NCBI RefSeq assembly: GCF_018613655.1
Contig: NZ_JAGGPW010000004.1
Coordinates: forward strand, 9,348 to 51,214
Reading direction: 5' to 3'
From: Planococcus sp. ISL-109
Lineage (GTDB): Bacteria; Bacillota; Bacilli; Bacillales_A; Planococcaceae
DNA: 41,867 nt
The notes under the pieces are model-generated. The model was not told where the DNA came from. It did no database searches and worked only from the letters and a program-made list of their open reading frames with translations. Both the position numbers and the translations under genes were made by a program. Below are positions 26,662 through 36,061 of the stretch, one piece after another (the first letter of the stretch is position 1; each line of letters opens with the position of its first letter).

Positions 26662-27839
26662 GCTGCGCGTTTTGCCCGGTTGCGTCTTAATAGGAAAGCA
26701 CCGAACAAGACGAAGCCGAGCCCGATGCCAGCATTTGTGGCAAAATCACTCGCCGTATTCGGCAATTTGCCGCCTTTGACAGTCTGGTTCGTCGTGCTTT
26801 CAACAGTTGCCTTCTGCGGGATTGTAGTAATGGTCGGCGTGCCGCCCAGTTCTTTGCCGGTATCGATGATCAGGTCAGACCCGAACATTTCAGCCGTCAA
26901 CAAGATGTCCGCCAAGAAAATGCCTTGCAGGTTGTACAATTCGATCAATAAATCATAGCCGTCAGTTGTTTCCAAAGTGATGAGGGATTGGACACTCATT
27001 TCTTTTTTCTCATCGCCTTTGACGAAATAATACTTCGCTTCCATTTCAAAAAGCGTCATGAACTCATCGTAGATCGATAATAATTCTGCAATTTGTTCAG
27101 CGGTCAACTCCGTAACCGTCGAGAACTCCTCAATCGCCATCATGCGCTCGCTCAACTGGATCAGGCGTTCTTCGAATTCGGGATTCGTATAATCGATTGT
27201 TTCAAAATGCTCGAGAAGGCGTTCGAGCTCTTCCTCTGTCAAGCCGAATTCGGCAAACAAAGTGTCAAAATCGAAATCGCCGAGCCAGTCTTCCTGGTAG
27301 AACATGATTGAGCTCTCCAAGTCTTCGATAAACTCGTAGTTGTCGAGTGAATCATCGAATAGCTTGAGAAATTCCTCCAGTTCCAGTTTGGAAGAAAAAC
27401 CGTATTCCGCCATCAATGTGGCCAATTTAGCATCCGAAATCGGCGTCCAGTCTTCTTGGTAGGATAAATAGAATTCGACATAAACAATAAGTTCTTCTGT
27501 AAAGATGATGTAAGTCCCATCAAGCACATCTTCGCCTTTGTCTATTTCCCCGAACTCCTCGAGCAAGCTATTCAATTCTGCACGAGTCAGATCGTACATT
27601 TTCAAAACTTTGGATACTTCAGTTTCAGAAAGCGGGGTACCAAGTTCATCGACCGAGTCGAATTCATCCAGTGACCACTCTTTGCTGTCCAAGTATGCTA
27701 AATAATCCGCTTTTTCCCATTCGATGCTTTGCAAAAAGCGGTCGAAATCGCGGCTTTCCTGTGAAATGGCGAACGCGGGGATTGCCCCGGTCGTTATGGC
27801 CAGCAAGAGGGAAGTGATAATCGTTAACGCTGCTTTCAT
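26658..27839 (-). CDS. Processed acidic surface protein with LPXTA sorting signal
   Basis: The 393-residue exported protein starts with a signal peptide (cut near AFA-ISQES). A highly acidic helical region with repeated helix pairs (LTxxELxxLLExF-like: LTRAELNSLLEEFG, LTEEELERLLEHFE, LTAEQIAELLSIY) is followed by a beta-rich segment and a Thr-rich linker. It ends in LPNTA (about 359-363), a hydrophobic segment and a basic tail. The LPXTA variant, acidity and adjacent sortase fit the 'processed acidic surface protein' family, whose function is unknown. The ATG at 27839 follows AGGAGG by 6 nt; the frame is open 55 codons further up but lacks a ribosome site there. Confidence 0.88.
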   Translation of the reverse strand: MKAALTIITSLLLAITTGAIPAFAISQESRDFDRFLQSIEWEKADYLAYLDSKEWSLDEFDSVDELGTPLSETEVSKVLKMYDLTRAELNSLLEEFGEIDKGEDVLDGTYIIFTEELIVYVEFYLSYQEDWTPISDAKLATLMAEYGFSSKLELEEFLKLFDDSLDNYEFIEDLESSIMFYQEDWLGDFDFDTLFAEFGLTEEELERLLEHFETIDYTNPEFEERLIQLSERMMAIEEFSTVTELTAEQIAELLSIYDEFMTLFEMEAKYYFVKGDEKKEMSVQSLITLETTDGYDLLIELYNLQGIFLADILLTAEMFGSDLIIDTGKELGGTPTITTIPQKATVESTTNQTVKGGKLPNTASDFATNAGIGLGFVLFGAFLLRRNRAKRAA

Positions 27840-27993
27840 GTGAAACCTCCTATATGTGTAATAAATGGAATATCTAGAATAGTATAGTCTTGAATTGAGT
27901 CTTTTGGAATAGGTATTTAAGATTATAAAAAAGTTGTTGGTACACGTACGGGTGCTGTTAATTAGACTATTTGAGGGAATTATTGAAATTATC

Positions 27994-28023
27994 TTGCTTT
28001 TCAATTATTCAATAACGTATAGT
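27994..28023 (+). promoter_or_regulatory. Candidate promoter for the PAS/AAA+ regulator
   Basis: TTGCTT (27994-27999), an 18-nt spacer, and TATAGT (28018-28023). An alternative -10, TACAAT, is at 28027. I looked for a sigma-54 -24/-12 element here and did not find a convincing one. Confidence 0.35.
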
Positions 28024-28054
28024 CTATACAATAATGAATAAACGAGGTGAAAAG

Positions 28055-29377
28055 ATGCACCGACATTTGCTCGTACCGGATGCAAAAGAAGAAGTAATGG
28101 CGATGCACGATGAGGATATCATCATCACGAACCGCGCTGGCCGCATCCTCAAAGTTACAGAGCTGAGCGGCCAGCATTACGGTGTCGCGCCGCAAGCGCT
28201 GCTCGGGCGGTCAATTTACGAACTGGAACAAGAGGGTTTATTCACACCAGCTGTTACGCCGCTAGTCATCGAACGCAAGAAAAAGTTGGTGCTCGTCCAG
28301 GAAACGGCGACAGGCAAAAAGATGCTCATTACCGGAATACCGGTTTTCGATGAACAGCGAGAAGTGGAATTCGTCATCAGTTATTCTTATGAAGTATCGG
28401 AATTGATGGTTATGAAAGAATACTTGGAATCGCTGGAAACTGAAATGGGCCGCGTCAAAGGAGAGCTGGCTCACCTCCGCGGCAGGCAACTGTCCATCGG
28501 CGGCGTCATCTCACAAAGCATACAGACAGAACGCGCGCTACGCAGTGCGCTGAAGCTTGCCGAGTACGACGCAGCGATCGTTATTGAAGGACCTAGAGGG
28601 GCGGGTAAAAGCCTGTTCGCAAAAATCATTCATCAACATAGCGAGAGAAGCGGCGAAGCGTTTATCGAAGTGGATTGCGGTGCTGTGCCGGAGACGATTT
28701 TTGTGGAATCGTTCGAAGGAGAGAGCGGTTATTTCGATCTGGCAGAGCGGGGCACGCTCGTCTTGAATGAAATCGACCGCCTATCCGAACGGACGCAGTC
28801 GATTTTAGAGAAAATGCTTTCACAAAAACGCGATATCCGGCTGATCGCCATCAGTGATACTTCATTAGAAAAACGGATGCACAGCGGGGAATTCCGGGAA
28901 GCTTTGTTTTATCAGCTGCACGTGTCGCTCATTCAACTGCCTGGGCTGCGTGAGCGTCCGGAAGACTTGGAAGCGTTCCTCATTCAAACCGTTGAGGAAC
29001 TCGGGCGAAAATACGGTGCAATCAAAAAACTCTCAGATGAGGCCTATGTCCACCTGTTGCAGTTGGACTGGAAAGGCAATTTCCGGGAAGTGCGCAACGT
29101 GCTCGAACGCAGTTATTTGGAAAGTGAGCAAGCGGAGATCGGGCTGGACGATTTGCCAATCAACTACCGGCCGGCAGAAGACGAGCAAGTCGGCATCGAG
29201 TTAGCGGGACGCACCTTGCCGCATTTGCTGGATGTGGTGGAGAAAAAAGTGCTGGAAAATGCCAAAAAACGTTACCGAACGACGACCGAGATGGCGGAGC
29301 GGCTCGGTATCAGCCAGCCGTCCGTAGTACGCAAATTGAAAAAACATGCAATCGCAACAGGAAAGGATGAAGCATAA
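28055..29377 (+). CDS. PAS-AAA+-Fis regulator lacking the sigma-54 GAFTGA loop
   Basis: The 440-residue protein has an N-terminal PAS domain (about 18-120), a short coiled-coil linker, an AAA+ domain of the sigma-54 activator family (Walker A GPRGAGKS about 179-186; Walker B TLVLNEID about 234-241; arginine region [20 protein letters not shown]) and a Fis-type HTH ([20 protein letters not shown]). Between the Walker motifs, where activators have FGHEKGAFTGA, this protein reads [14 protein letters not shown] and is about a dozen residues shorter. It should not be able to contact sigma-54 in the usual way, as in TyrR-like regulators. It abuts gabT (TAATG overlap) and probably responds to an amino-acid-type ligand. 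The ATG at 28055 follows GAGGTG; 28034 is an alternative. Confidence 0.82.
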   Translation: MHRHLLVPDAKEEVMAMHDEDIIITNRAGRILKVTELSGQHYGVAPQALLGRSIYELEQEGLFTPAVTPLVIERKKKLVLVQETATGKKMLITGIPVFDEQREVEFVISYSYEVSELMVMKEYLESLETEMGRVKGELAHLRGRQLSIGGVISQSIQTERALRSALKLAEYDAAIVIEGPRGAGKSLFAKIIHQHSERSGEAFIEVDCGAVPETIFVESFEGESGYFDLAERGTLVLNEIDRLSERTQSILEKMLSQKRDIRLIAISDTSLEKRMHSGEFREALFYQLHVSLIQLPGLRERPEDLEAFLIQTVEELGRKYGAIKKLSDEAYVHLLQLDWKGNFREVRNVLERSYLESEQAEIGLDDLPINYRPAEDEQVGIELAGRTLPHLLDVVEKKVLENAKKRYRTTTEMAERLGISQPSVVRKLKKHAIATGKDEA

Positions 29378-30687
29378 TGACTGAAAAACAAACGAAGGAT
29401 TGGTTGGGAATGACCCATTCGATAGGTAATCTGCTGGCGCCGAGCATGGCGAAGGACCATCCGAATCTGCCGGTCGTCAAAGCGGAAGGCTGTTATTATT
29501 ACGGCGCGGATGGCCGTACGTATTTGGATTTCACGTCCGGAATTGCAGTGGAGAACGTCGGCCATCGCCACCCGAAAGTCGTCCAGGCGATCAAAGACGG
29601 GGCGGACCATTTGATCCACGGGCCGTCCGGCGTCATCATCTACGAATCGATCTTGAAACTCGCATATGAGTTGCAGCAGATAATGCCTGGAAAGCTCGAT
29701 AACTTCTTTTTCGCCAATAGCGGTACAGAAGCGATCGAAGGCGGCATCAAGCTGGCAAAATACGTAACGAAACGACCGTACGTCGTCTCGTTCACGGGTT
29801 GTTTCCACGGCCGTTCGATGGGTGCGTTGAGCGTTTCGACATCGAAAAGCAAATACCGTAAACATATGCAGCCCTCGTGGCTGACGTATCAATTGCCGTA
29901 TGCGCATCCGGATGATTTGCCGGAATCCGCGGACCCGAAAGTGTTTTTCCCGGAAAAACTGGAGCGCGACATCGAGAAGCTCTTCAACCACCAAGTGACG
30001 CCGGAAGAAGTGGCGTGCATCATCTTGGAGCCGGTGCTCGGTGAAGGCGGCTATATCATCCCGCCGAAAGCGTGGCTCGAAAAAGTGCGAGAGATTTGCG
30101 ACCGCCACGGCATACTGTTGATTTTCGATGAAGTGCAAACCGGGTTTGGGCGCACCGGCAATTGGTTCGCCGCGCAAACTTTCGGTGTGACACCGGACAT
30201 TATGGCTGTTGCGAAAGGCATCGCAGCTGGGCTTCCGCTCAGTGCCACGGTCGCGTCAAAAGAATTGATGGACCAATGGCCGCTCGGAACGCATGGCACG
30301 ACGTTCGGCGGCAATCCGCTCGCATGCGCTGCAGCTCTTGCTTCTATAGAAGTGCTGAAAGAAGAGCGCTTGTTGGAAAATGCCCAAACGCTCGGAGCGT
30401 ATGCACTGGAAGAGCTGGAGAAACTGAAACAACAGCATGCATGTATCCGTGAAGTGCGCGGTGTCGGGCTGATGATCGGCATCGAACTGATGGATACAAA
30501 AACAAAGCGCCCGGACGGGGAAGCGGTCATGACCGTGTTGGACGATTGCCTGAAGCAAGGGGTGCTGTTCTATTTATGCGGCAATTCAGGCGAAGTCATC
30601 CGTATGATCCCGCCGCTCACCGTGACAAAAGAGCAAATCGATGAAGGCATCCGCGTGCTCGATCGGGCGCTCGCGAACTTGCAGTAA
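29377..30687 (+). CDS. gabT: 4-aminobutyrate aminotransferase-like enzyme (class III)
   Basis: The 436-residue PLP-dependent class-III aminotransferase has [17 protein letters not shown] (phosphate-binding), [14 protein letters not shown] (Asp about 251 under the PLP ring) and the Schiff-base Lys in [16 protein letters not shown] (about 280). Its likely reaction is transfer of the amino group of GABA or a similar omega-amino acid to 2-oxoglutarate. Family members also act on ornithine, beta-alanine or 5-aminovalerate, so the substrate is not certain. It overlaps the upstream regulator (TAATG), and a YjiH-family membrane protein follows after 34 nt, giving a regulator-enzyme-membrane protein operon. 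Confidence 0.85.
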   Translation: MTEKQTKDWLGMTHSIGNLLAPSMAKDHPNLPVVKAEGCYYYGADGRTYLDFTSGIAVENVGHRHPKVVQAIKDGADHLIHGPSGVIIYESILKLAYELQQIMPGKLDNFFFANSGTEAIEGGIKLAKYVTKRPYVVSFTGCFHGRSMGALSVSTSKSKYRKHMQPSWLTYQLPYAHPDDLPESADPKVFFPEKLERDIEKLFNHQVTPEEVACIILEPVLGEGGYIIPPKAWLEKVREICDRHGILLIFDEVQTGFGRTGNWFAAQTFGVTPDIMAVAKGIAAGLPLSATVASKELMDQWPLGTHGTTFGGNPLACAAALASIEVLKEERLLENAQTLGAYALEELEKLKQQHACIREVRGVGLMIGIELMDTKTKRPDGEAVMTVLDDCLKQGVLFYLCGNSGEVIRMIPPLTVTKEQIDEGIRVLDRALANLQ

Positions 30688-30721
30688 CAATTGAAGGGGA
30701 CTAAAAAAGGGGGAACTGTTC

Positions 30722-32086
30722 ATGACAAGCATTCCAAAAGAAACGCAGAAGTTACCACCATCCGCCACCTGGAAATTTCTCGTTCCGTCATTGATCGGGG
30801 CACTGCTGTTTCTTGTGCCGGTTTCATATGACGGGCAAATCACCATAGGGGTCGGCATACTCGCCTCATTCCTGCTCTCTACTTTCGGGGAGTGGATTCC
30901 TGGATTCATTGTGATTCTTCTAGGCTTCTCCGCAGTCGCAGGGCTGGTGGCAACTATTGCAAGACCTGCCTTTATCCAAGATTCCGCTATGCTGCGTCCA
31001 ATCTTCATTGTCGGACCGTTTGGCTTATTGATCCGTTTCATCGGGTTTGCAGTCGGAGTCATGGCATTTTATGAAATCGGGCCTGAAGCAATCGCTTCTC
31101 GCAATACCGGCGGCGTCGTGTTGTATGACCTGGCGCCGGTCCTGTTGACTTGGTTTTTGTTTGCCGGCATACTGTTGCCGCTTCTTGTCGAGTTCGGCTT
31201 GATGGAGTTTGTCGGGACTTTGCTCAATAAAATCATGCGCCCAGTGTTCACGCTTCCTGGCCGCTCTTCCATCGATGCGATGGCATCCTGGATGGGTGCG
31301 GCGCCGGTCGGGGTGTTGGTCACGATGAAGCAATACGACGAAGGCTATTACACGAAGCGCGAAGCTTCCGTCATCGCGACGACTTTCTCGATCGCTTCCA
31401 TCGCTTTCAGCCTGGTGGTCGCAAACGTCATCGGCATCGGCCATTTGTTCTTGCCGTTTTACTTGGCAGTCTCGGTCGCATGCCTCGTGGCAGCAGTCAT
31501 CATGCCGCGCATCCCGCCATTGTCTCGCAAAGTCGATACATATAGGGAAGGTGTCGGAAAGCAAATTGATGATACCGTCCCAACGGATGTTTCCTTAGTT
31601 AAATGGGGCTTTGAAGCCGCACGCTCAAAAGCGAATCGTGCAGCAAGCGGCAAAAAACTGGTTCAATCCGGTGTCGGTACCGTCATGGATATCTGGCTCG
31701 GTTTGATTCCGCTAGTCATGGCGCTCGGTACAGCAGCACTGGTCATCGCGGAATATACACCGATCTTCAGAATCATCTCTTACCCCCTCATTCCGCTACT
31801 TACGCTAATGGGATTGCCTGAAGCGGCAGCAGCGGCACCGACTTTGCTCGTCGGATTTGCGGATATGTTCTTGCCTGCAGTTCTCGGCAGCGGCATCGAA
31901 AGCGATCTGACGAAATTCGTTATCGCCGGCATGTCGCTTACGCAATTGATTTACATGTCCGAAATCGGCATCCTGATTTTGCGGTCGAATATTCCCGTGA
32001 AACTTTGGGAACTTGCCGCAATCTTCTTATTGCGCACAGCGATCACATTGCCGATCATCGTGTTGTTTGCACACCTGTTTGTCTAA
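30722..32086 (+). CDS. YjiH-family membrane protein (nucleoside-recognition/Gate domain)
   Basis: The 454-residue protein has about 10-12 membrane segments and the Gate/nucleoside-recognition layout of YjiH-type proteins, including GRSSIDAMASWMGAAPVGVLVTMKQYDEGYYTKREASVIATTFS near its middle (key residues G, D, S, W and the YxxGYYTKRE segment). Transport function is unproven for the family. Its place directly after gabT suggests uptake or release of the aminotransferase's substrate or product; this is inference. The ATG follows AAAAAGGGGG. A terminator follows at 32093. Confidence 0.75.
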   Translation: MTSIPKETQKLPPSATWKFLVPSLIGALLFLVPVSYDGQITIGVGILASFLLSTFGEWIPGFIVILLGFSAVAGLVATIARPAFIQDSAMLRPIFIVGPFGLLIRFIGFAVGVMAFYEIGPEAIASRNTGGVVLYDLAPVLLTWFLFAGILLPLLVEFGLMEFVGTLLNKIMRPVFTLPGRSSIDAMASWMGAAPVGVLVTMKQYDEGYYTKREASVIATTFSIASIAFSLVVANVIGIGHLFLPFYLAVSVACLVAAVIMPRIPPLSRKVDTYREGVGKQIDDTVPTDVSLVKWGFEAARSKANRAASGKKLVQSGVGTVMDIWLGLIPLVMALGTAALVIAEYTPIFRIISYPLIPLLTLMGLPEAAAAAPTLLVGFADMFLPAVLGSGIESDLTKFVIAGMSLTQLIYMSEIGILILRSNIPVKLWELAAIFLLRTAITLPIIVLFAHLFV

Positions 32087-32092
32087 AGAAGA

Positions 32093-32118
32093 GCCTCCGC
32101 CAGTGCGGAGGCTTTTTT
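32093..32118 (+). terminator. Terminator after the YjiH-family gene
   Basis: Perfect GCCTCCGC (32093-32100) and GCGGAGGC (32105-32112) with a CAGT loop, followed by six T. Confidence 0.93.
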
Positions 32119-32179
32119 GCATTTCCGAATCAATGCTATACTCACAAGAAAACAACTGCATTTGGAAAGGGGAGATTCC

Positions 32180-33058
32180 ATGAAAGTAACGAAAGCGATC
32201 ATTCCGGCAGCTGGACTCGGCACCCGTTTTTTGCCTGCGACAAAAGCGATGCCGAAAGAAATGCTGCCGATTGTCGACAAGCCGACCATCCAGTATATCG
32301 TCGAAGAAGCGATTGCATCGGGCATCACGAGCATACTTATCGTTACCGGCAAAGGCAAGCGGGCGATTGAAGATCATTTCGACCACGCGTTTGAGCTCGA
32401 ACACATACTCAGGGAAAAAGGGAAACTTGATATGCTCGATTCAGTTCTCGCCACGTCCGAAGTGGAAATCCATTACATACGCCAGAAGCAGCCGCTCGGA
32501 CTCGGCCATGCGGTATGGTCTGCGCGCCATTTTATCGGGGATGAACCGTTTGCGGTGCTGCTCGGCGATGACATCGTCCAAAACGATCCACCGGCACTGC
32601 TGCAGCTGATGGAACAGTTTGAAAAAACGGATAGCCCGGTGATCGGGGTCAAGGAAGTAAGTGGAAGTGAAACGCACCGATACGGTATTATCGCACCGAC
32701 AGAGACGGAGGGGGCGCTCATGGCAGTCGATCATTTCGTCGAAAAGCCGGACCCGGGAACAGCGCCTTCCAATTTTGCCATCATGGGCCGTTACGTGCTG
32801 ACGCCGGAAATATTCCGATTGCTCGCTGAACAGCAACCTGGAGCTGGCGGGGAGATTCAATTGACCGATGCCATCGAAAGGCTCAACGCAATTCGCCCAG
32901 TTCACGCATTTGCCTTTGAAGGCAAACGCTATGACGTCGGGGAGAAATACGGCTTTATTGAAACCACCATCGAATTTGCGCTGCAACGGCCGGAATTGAA
33001 ACAACAGCTGCTCGACCTATTCGAAAAAAAGCTGGAAGAGGAACGGAAGGGAAAATAA
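32180..33058 (+). CDS. galU: UTP-glucose-1-phosphate uridylyltransferase
   Basis: The 292-residue nucleotidyltransferase of the GalU/GtaB family makes UDP-glucose from UTP and glucose-1-phosphate. The N-terminal signature [21 protein letters not shown] is complete. [10 protein letters not shown] and LGDDIVQ (metal-binding Asp) follow, then VEKPDPG and [10 protein letters not shown]. Length is normal. UDP-glucose is a plausible donor for both EPS loci in this window and for wall polymers. The ATG at 32180 follows AAAGGGGAG; the longer frame from 32117 begins inside the preceding terminator region. Confidence 0.93.
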   Translation: MKVTKAIIPAAGLGTRFLPATKAMPKEMLPIVDKPTIQYIVEEAIASGITSILIVTGKGKRAIEDHFDHAFELEHILREKGKLDMLDSVLATSEVEIHYIRQKQPLGLGHAVWSARHFIGDEPFAVLLGDDIVQNDPPALLQLMEQFEKTDSPVIGVKEVSGSETHRYGIIAPTETEGALMAVDHFVEKPDPGTAPSNFAIMGRYVLTPEIFRLLAEQQPGAGGEIQLTDAIERLNAIRPVHAFAFEGKRYDVGEKYGFIETTIEFALQRPELKQQLLDLFEKKLEEERKGK

Positions 33059-33091
33059 CTTTTATGTGATTGAATTTTCTGATAAAAAATG

Positions 33092-33108
33092 ACATACTTA
33101 TAGTATGT
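33092..33108. promoter_or_regulatory. Palindromic operator-like site
   Basis: ACATACT-TAT-AGTATGT is a perfect 7-bp inverted repeat with a 3-nt centre, 33 nt upstream of the next gene's start. It contains a TATAGT that could serve as a -10 box, so a bound repressor would block it. No factor can be named. Confidence 0.4.
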
Positions 33109-33141
33109 TCAATCTAATAGATGGAGCGGAGGAGGAATTCG

Positions 33142-33657
33142 ATGATTACAGAAGATGACATTCATGTCGATTACCGGATCCAAATGAAGGCAGGCACAGA
33201 AATCTTTACATGTGTAGCAGATTGTACACTGAAAGGTGAAGAAGAGTCGGCGCAAGTTGGTGATGCTCATTTCTATTTGTTCAACCCACAGCGCAGTTCG
33301 CTCGAATCGCTGGCAATGTACGCCGGGGAAATTTCGGAAGGTTTGGGCGATGTCTACCGGGATTTAAAGCATATCCCGGACATTGATGATGTGTTCGGCC
33401 TTATAGCGGTTTTTGATGATCTGCAAGTCGTCGAAGAAGAGCGCAACAAAGGCATCGGCGAATCGTTCGGCCAAAAGTTGATCGAAGAATTGCGCTTTTT
33501 GGATGTCGAGCTATTGGTTGTCATCCCTGGTTACTATACGAATACTTCAAAGCAGGACGAGGCGTATAATAAAAGGATCCGTGCTTACTATAAGAAGAAT
33601 GGCTTTAAGCGATTGAAGAAGAATACGGACAATCCAGTCATGTATACGTATTTATAG
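33142..33657 (+). CDS. GNAT-like acetyltransferase domain protein
   Basis: This 171-residue protein contains a likely acetyl-CoA-binding segment VVEEERNKGIGESFGQKLIEEL (about 105-126, R-x-x-G-I-G pattern) and a C-terminal AYYKKNGFKRL typical of GNAT motif B. The acidic N-terminal part is divergent and I cannot name a substrate. The ATG at 33142 follows GGAGGAGG; an upstream in-frame ATG at 33121 precedes that site. It is monocistronic, between a palindrome and a terminator. Confidence 0.7.
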   Translation: MITEDDIHVDYRIQMKAGTEIFTCVADCTLKGEEESAQVGDAHFYLFNPQRSSLESLAMYAGEISEGLGDVYRDLKHIPDIDDVFGLIAVFDDLQVVEEERNKGIGESFGQKLIEELRFLDVELLVVIPGYYTNTSKQDEAYNKRIRAYYKKNGFKRLKKNTDNPVMYTYL

Positions 33658-33665
33658 CTAGCAGC

Positions 33666-33692
33666 AAAAACCGCCGATTCGGCGGTTTTTTT
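33666..33692 (+). terminator. Terminator after the GNAT-like gene
   Basis: AAAACCGCCGA and a matching CGGCGGTTTTTTT (arms ACCGCCG/CGGCGGT) around a TT loop. Confidence 0.92.
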
Positions 33693-34070
33693 ATTGGCTA
33701 AAAAGTGAAGCGAGTGAGCAAAAATAAGCTTCTTTATGGATGTTTTTATGTGATATGCCTTAAAAGTTCAAATTCACGGAAATTAACTAAAATTTTTTTG
33801 AAATTCATTCACATTTTATGTATGCGCTTCCAGAGTTGCTGTGAGGCACCTGTTAAGGCTTTATTCACTCGAAATATGATATCTGAAAATTTGGTTTAAA
33901 TAGATAATAATACCTACTTTTATCGATAAAAAACAGGGCATTAATACTGACAATACTTTTTGCACTAGTTATTAACGAGTTTATGTAGTAGAATAGGTTT
34001 ATAATATTTCAATATTTCTAATGTTGAAATAAATAACGGGTATTTAAACCTAGATGATGGGGTGGGCAGA
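33693..34070. other. AT-rich intergenic region upstream of second EPS locus
   Basis: About 380 nt without a credible gene. A TATAAT near 34001 may be the -10 box for the 34071 operon, with no good -35. An inverted repeat ATTTCAA/TTGAAAT at 34004-34030 lies downstream of it and would be in the leader RNA. Confidence 0.45.
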
Positions 34071-34832
34071 ATGAAAAATAATTTGAAGCTTGGAGTTTTG
34101 ATCTTGATGGTGCTTGGATTCGGGGGGGCATTATTCTCGCTAGTTCTACCGTTTTCTACCGAAATGCTTTTGGTGGCGGGGCTTTCCATCCTCTTCATGA
34201 CCTTGATCCACGAGCGTTACGTATTCCTTTATGGGATAAGCGTCATTTTGAGCTATGGGATATTTTTGACAATATTCGCCTTTTTCTTCACCCAGCGTCC
34301 CGACTTGGAACTGATGTACATCTACAGCCACTTATTGTTCACCGGCTTTGTCTTGTCGTTCTGGCTCTTGCTGCATCAAATCAAGAATATCGGCTACGAA
34401 GCGAGCGAGTTGCGCCGGCAAGTGCAGTTGCTTCAGAAATATCACGGCGAAACCGATATTCTGACGGTCAACGAGTTTACGGAACAAGCGCAATGGCTGC
34501 TGAAGACGACGGAGCGCCGCCAGGAAGAAGCGTGGTTTGTCGAAATTACCATCAATACGAAAAACAAGCGGACACAGCAAAACATTAAAGAATCGCTTGA
34601 GCGGGCTACCTTATCAACAATTCGCCAAAAGTACGATTTGGCGACTTCGACGGGGCAATCGATTTATCTGGTGCTAAAAGATATCGATGAAGAAGGCGTC
34701 CGCCAAATGCTTGAGCGTTACCGTGACAAAGTGAAACAGGAGCTGAACTTGCTCGACTCGCCTTATGAAGTGAGAAAGGAGCAAGTGTCGAATATCAACG
34801 AATTGTCACGTGCTTTAGGTAGAGCGGTATGA
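34071..34832 (+). CDS. Membrane protein with degenerate GGDEF-like domain (YdaK-like), copy 1
   Basis: The 253-residue protein has four membrane segments in its first 105 residues, a short coiled coil (about 108-128), and a cytoplasmic alpha/beta domain. Length, layout and operon neighbours match B. subtilis YdaK, a degenerate GGDEF c-di-GMP receptor. Aligning KYDLATSTGQSIYLVL with the diguanylate cyclase pattern RxxDLPCRYGGEEFxxLL places GQSIY (about 195-199) at the GGEEF signature. The I-site RxxD position reads QKYD. So both the active site and the canonical product-binding site are lost, and c-di-GMP binding is doubtful. It overlaps the GT2 gene by 4 nt. The ATG at 34071 follows GGGGTGGG. 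Confidence 0.65.
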   Translation: MKNNLKLGVLILMVLGFGGALFSLVLPFSTEMLLVAGLSILFMTLIHERYVFLYGISVILSYGIFLTIFAFFFTQRPDLELMYIYSHLLFTGFVLSFWLLLHQIKNIGYEASELRRQVQLLQKYHGETDILTVNEFTEQAQWLLKTTERRQEEAWFVEITINTKNKRTQQNIKESLERATLSTIRQKYDLATSTGQSIYLVLKDIDEEGVRQMLERYRDKVKQELNLLDSPYEVRKEQVSNINELSRALGRAV

Positions 34833-36061
34833 ATATATTCATCGGATTCATCGTTGTCTTATTCTGGATTTTGCTGCTGTTCTATTCCGCGGTGACAATC
34901 GGTGGGGTCTGGTACCGGCTCCGGTTCAAGAATCCGCCGAAAATCGATAAATATCCGAGTGTGGCCGTGCTGATCCCCGCCCATAATGAAGAAATCGTCA
35001 TCGAAAATACCTTGCGCGCGATGGCTAGATTGAAATATGAAGGAAAACTTGATATTTATGTGCTGGACGACAGTTCAAAAGATGGGACAGCTGGGATTGT
35101 CCAGGAGTTTGCGGAAGTATTTTCCCGTATTCATTACATTCCGGTTCCACCAGGCAATCCGAAAGGCAAATCACGGGTGTTGAATTATGGCTTGAGCATT
35201 ACCAACTCGGAATATTTTGTCGTTTATGACGCTGATAATGAACCTGACCCGGATGCACTGGAAAAGCTGGTTCAAGCGGCAGAAACAGTTCCGAATGCTG
35301 CAGGAGCCGTCGGGTATGTCAAAACGAAAAACGTCGACACGAATATATTAACCCGCATGATCGCACTTGAATTCCAAGTGTTCCAACTGCTTATGCAATG
35401 CGGACGCTGGGCGCTTTTCAAAATCGGCTCACTCGCCGGCACGAATATGCTGCTGCGTCGTTCGGTCATTGAAAAGCTTGGAGGCTATGACGTCTACGCA
35501 CTGGCAGAAGATGCAGAGCTGACAGTCCGTTTGGCGGCTGCTGGCTATGTCTTGCCGGTAATCCCGACTTCGCATACGTGGGAGCAGGAACCGGAGACTT
35601 TAAAAGCGTTCATCAAACAACGGACGCGCTGGCTGACAGGAAACTTGTATTTATTGGAGAAATCTTTGAAAGAGCGGTCACATTGGAAGGGCAGAACGTT
35701 CATTCTCAGCTTGCAGCATCTTTTCACCTATTTGATATTCGTGCTCATGCTGCTGGTTTCCCATATCTTTTTCATTTTAAGTGTATCGGGTGTAGATATA
35801 CCAATTATCTCCGCGCCGCTAATGATGCTTTGGTTTATGACGTATATCGTCTATACCGCCCAACTCTTAAGCGCTTTAGTCGTCGACCGGAACGTCTCGT
35901 TGACAAATGTGCTTTTCGTATTAGTCATGTATTTCACCTATGCACAGTTGTTCCTCCTGTTGTTGGTACTCAGCATCACAAAATACACTTGGAGCAAACT
36001 GCGCAAAAAAACAATTGCTTGGGACAAAACCCAGCGCTTTAGAGGGAGAGTGGATTCATGA
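34829..36061 (+). CDS. BcsA-like family 2 glycosyltransferase (processive polysaccharide synthase)
   Basis: The 410-residue GT2 protein has an N-terminal membrane segment, a catalytic domain and three C-terminal membrane segments, the layout of processive synthases such as PgaC, YdaM and BcsA. Motifs: VLIPAHNEE (about 48-55), VLDDSSKDGT (about 79-87), DAD (134-136), LAEDAEL (catalytic base Asp about 228) and QRTRW (264-268). It polymerises a nucleotide sugar and extrudes the chain; the sugar is unknown. It lies between the GGDEF-like and GH8-like genes with 4-nt overlaps on both sides. No PilZ domain is attached. Confidence 0.88.
   Translation: MNIFIGFIVVLFWILLLFYSAVTIGGVWYRLRFKNPPKIDKYPSVAVLIPAHNEEIVIENTLRAMARLKYEGKLDIYVLDDSSKDGTAGIVQEFAEVFSRIHYIPVPPGNPKGKSRVLNYGLSITNSEYFVVYDADNEPDPDALEKLVQAAETVPNAAGAVGYVKTKNVDTNILTRMIALEFQVFQLLMQCGRWALFKIGSLAGTNMLLRRSVIEKLGGYDVYALAEDAELTVRLAAAGYVLPVIPTSHTWEQEPETLKAFIKQRTRWLTGNLYLLEKSLKERSHWKGRTFILSLQHLFTYLIFVLMLLVSHIFFILSVSGVDIPIISAPLMMLWFMTYIVYTAQLLSALVVDRNVSLTNVLFVLVMYFTYAQLFLLLLVLSITKYTWSKLRKKTIAWDKTQRFRGRVDS

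Noticed and set aside
27971..28005. Sigma-54 promoter upstream of the AAA+ regulator
   Set aside because: TTGAAA-N5-TTGCT has the TTGC half but lacks the GG of the -24 element.
29272..30177. 301-codon minus-strand frame opposite the regulator end and gabT
   Set aside because: It is antisense to two well-recognised genes, with no ribosome site and a composition (His/Arg/Phe-rich) typical of shadow frames.
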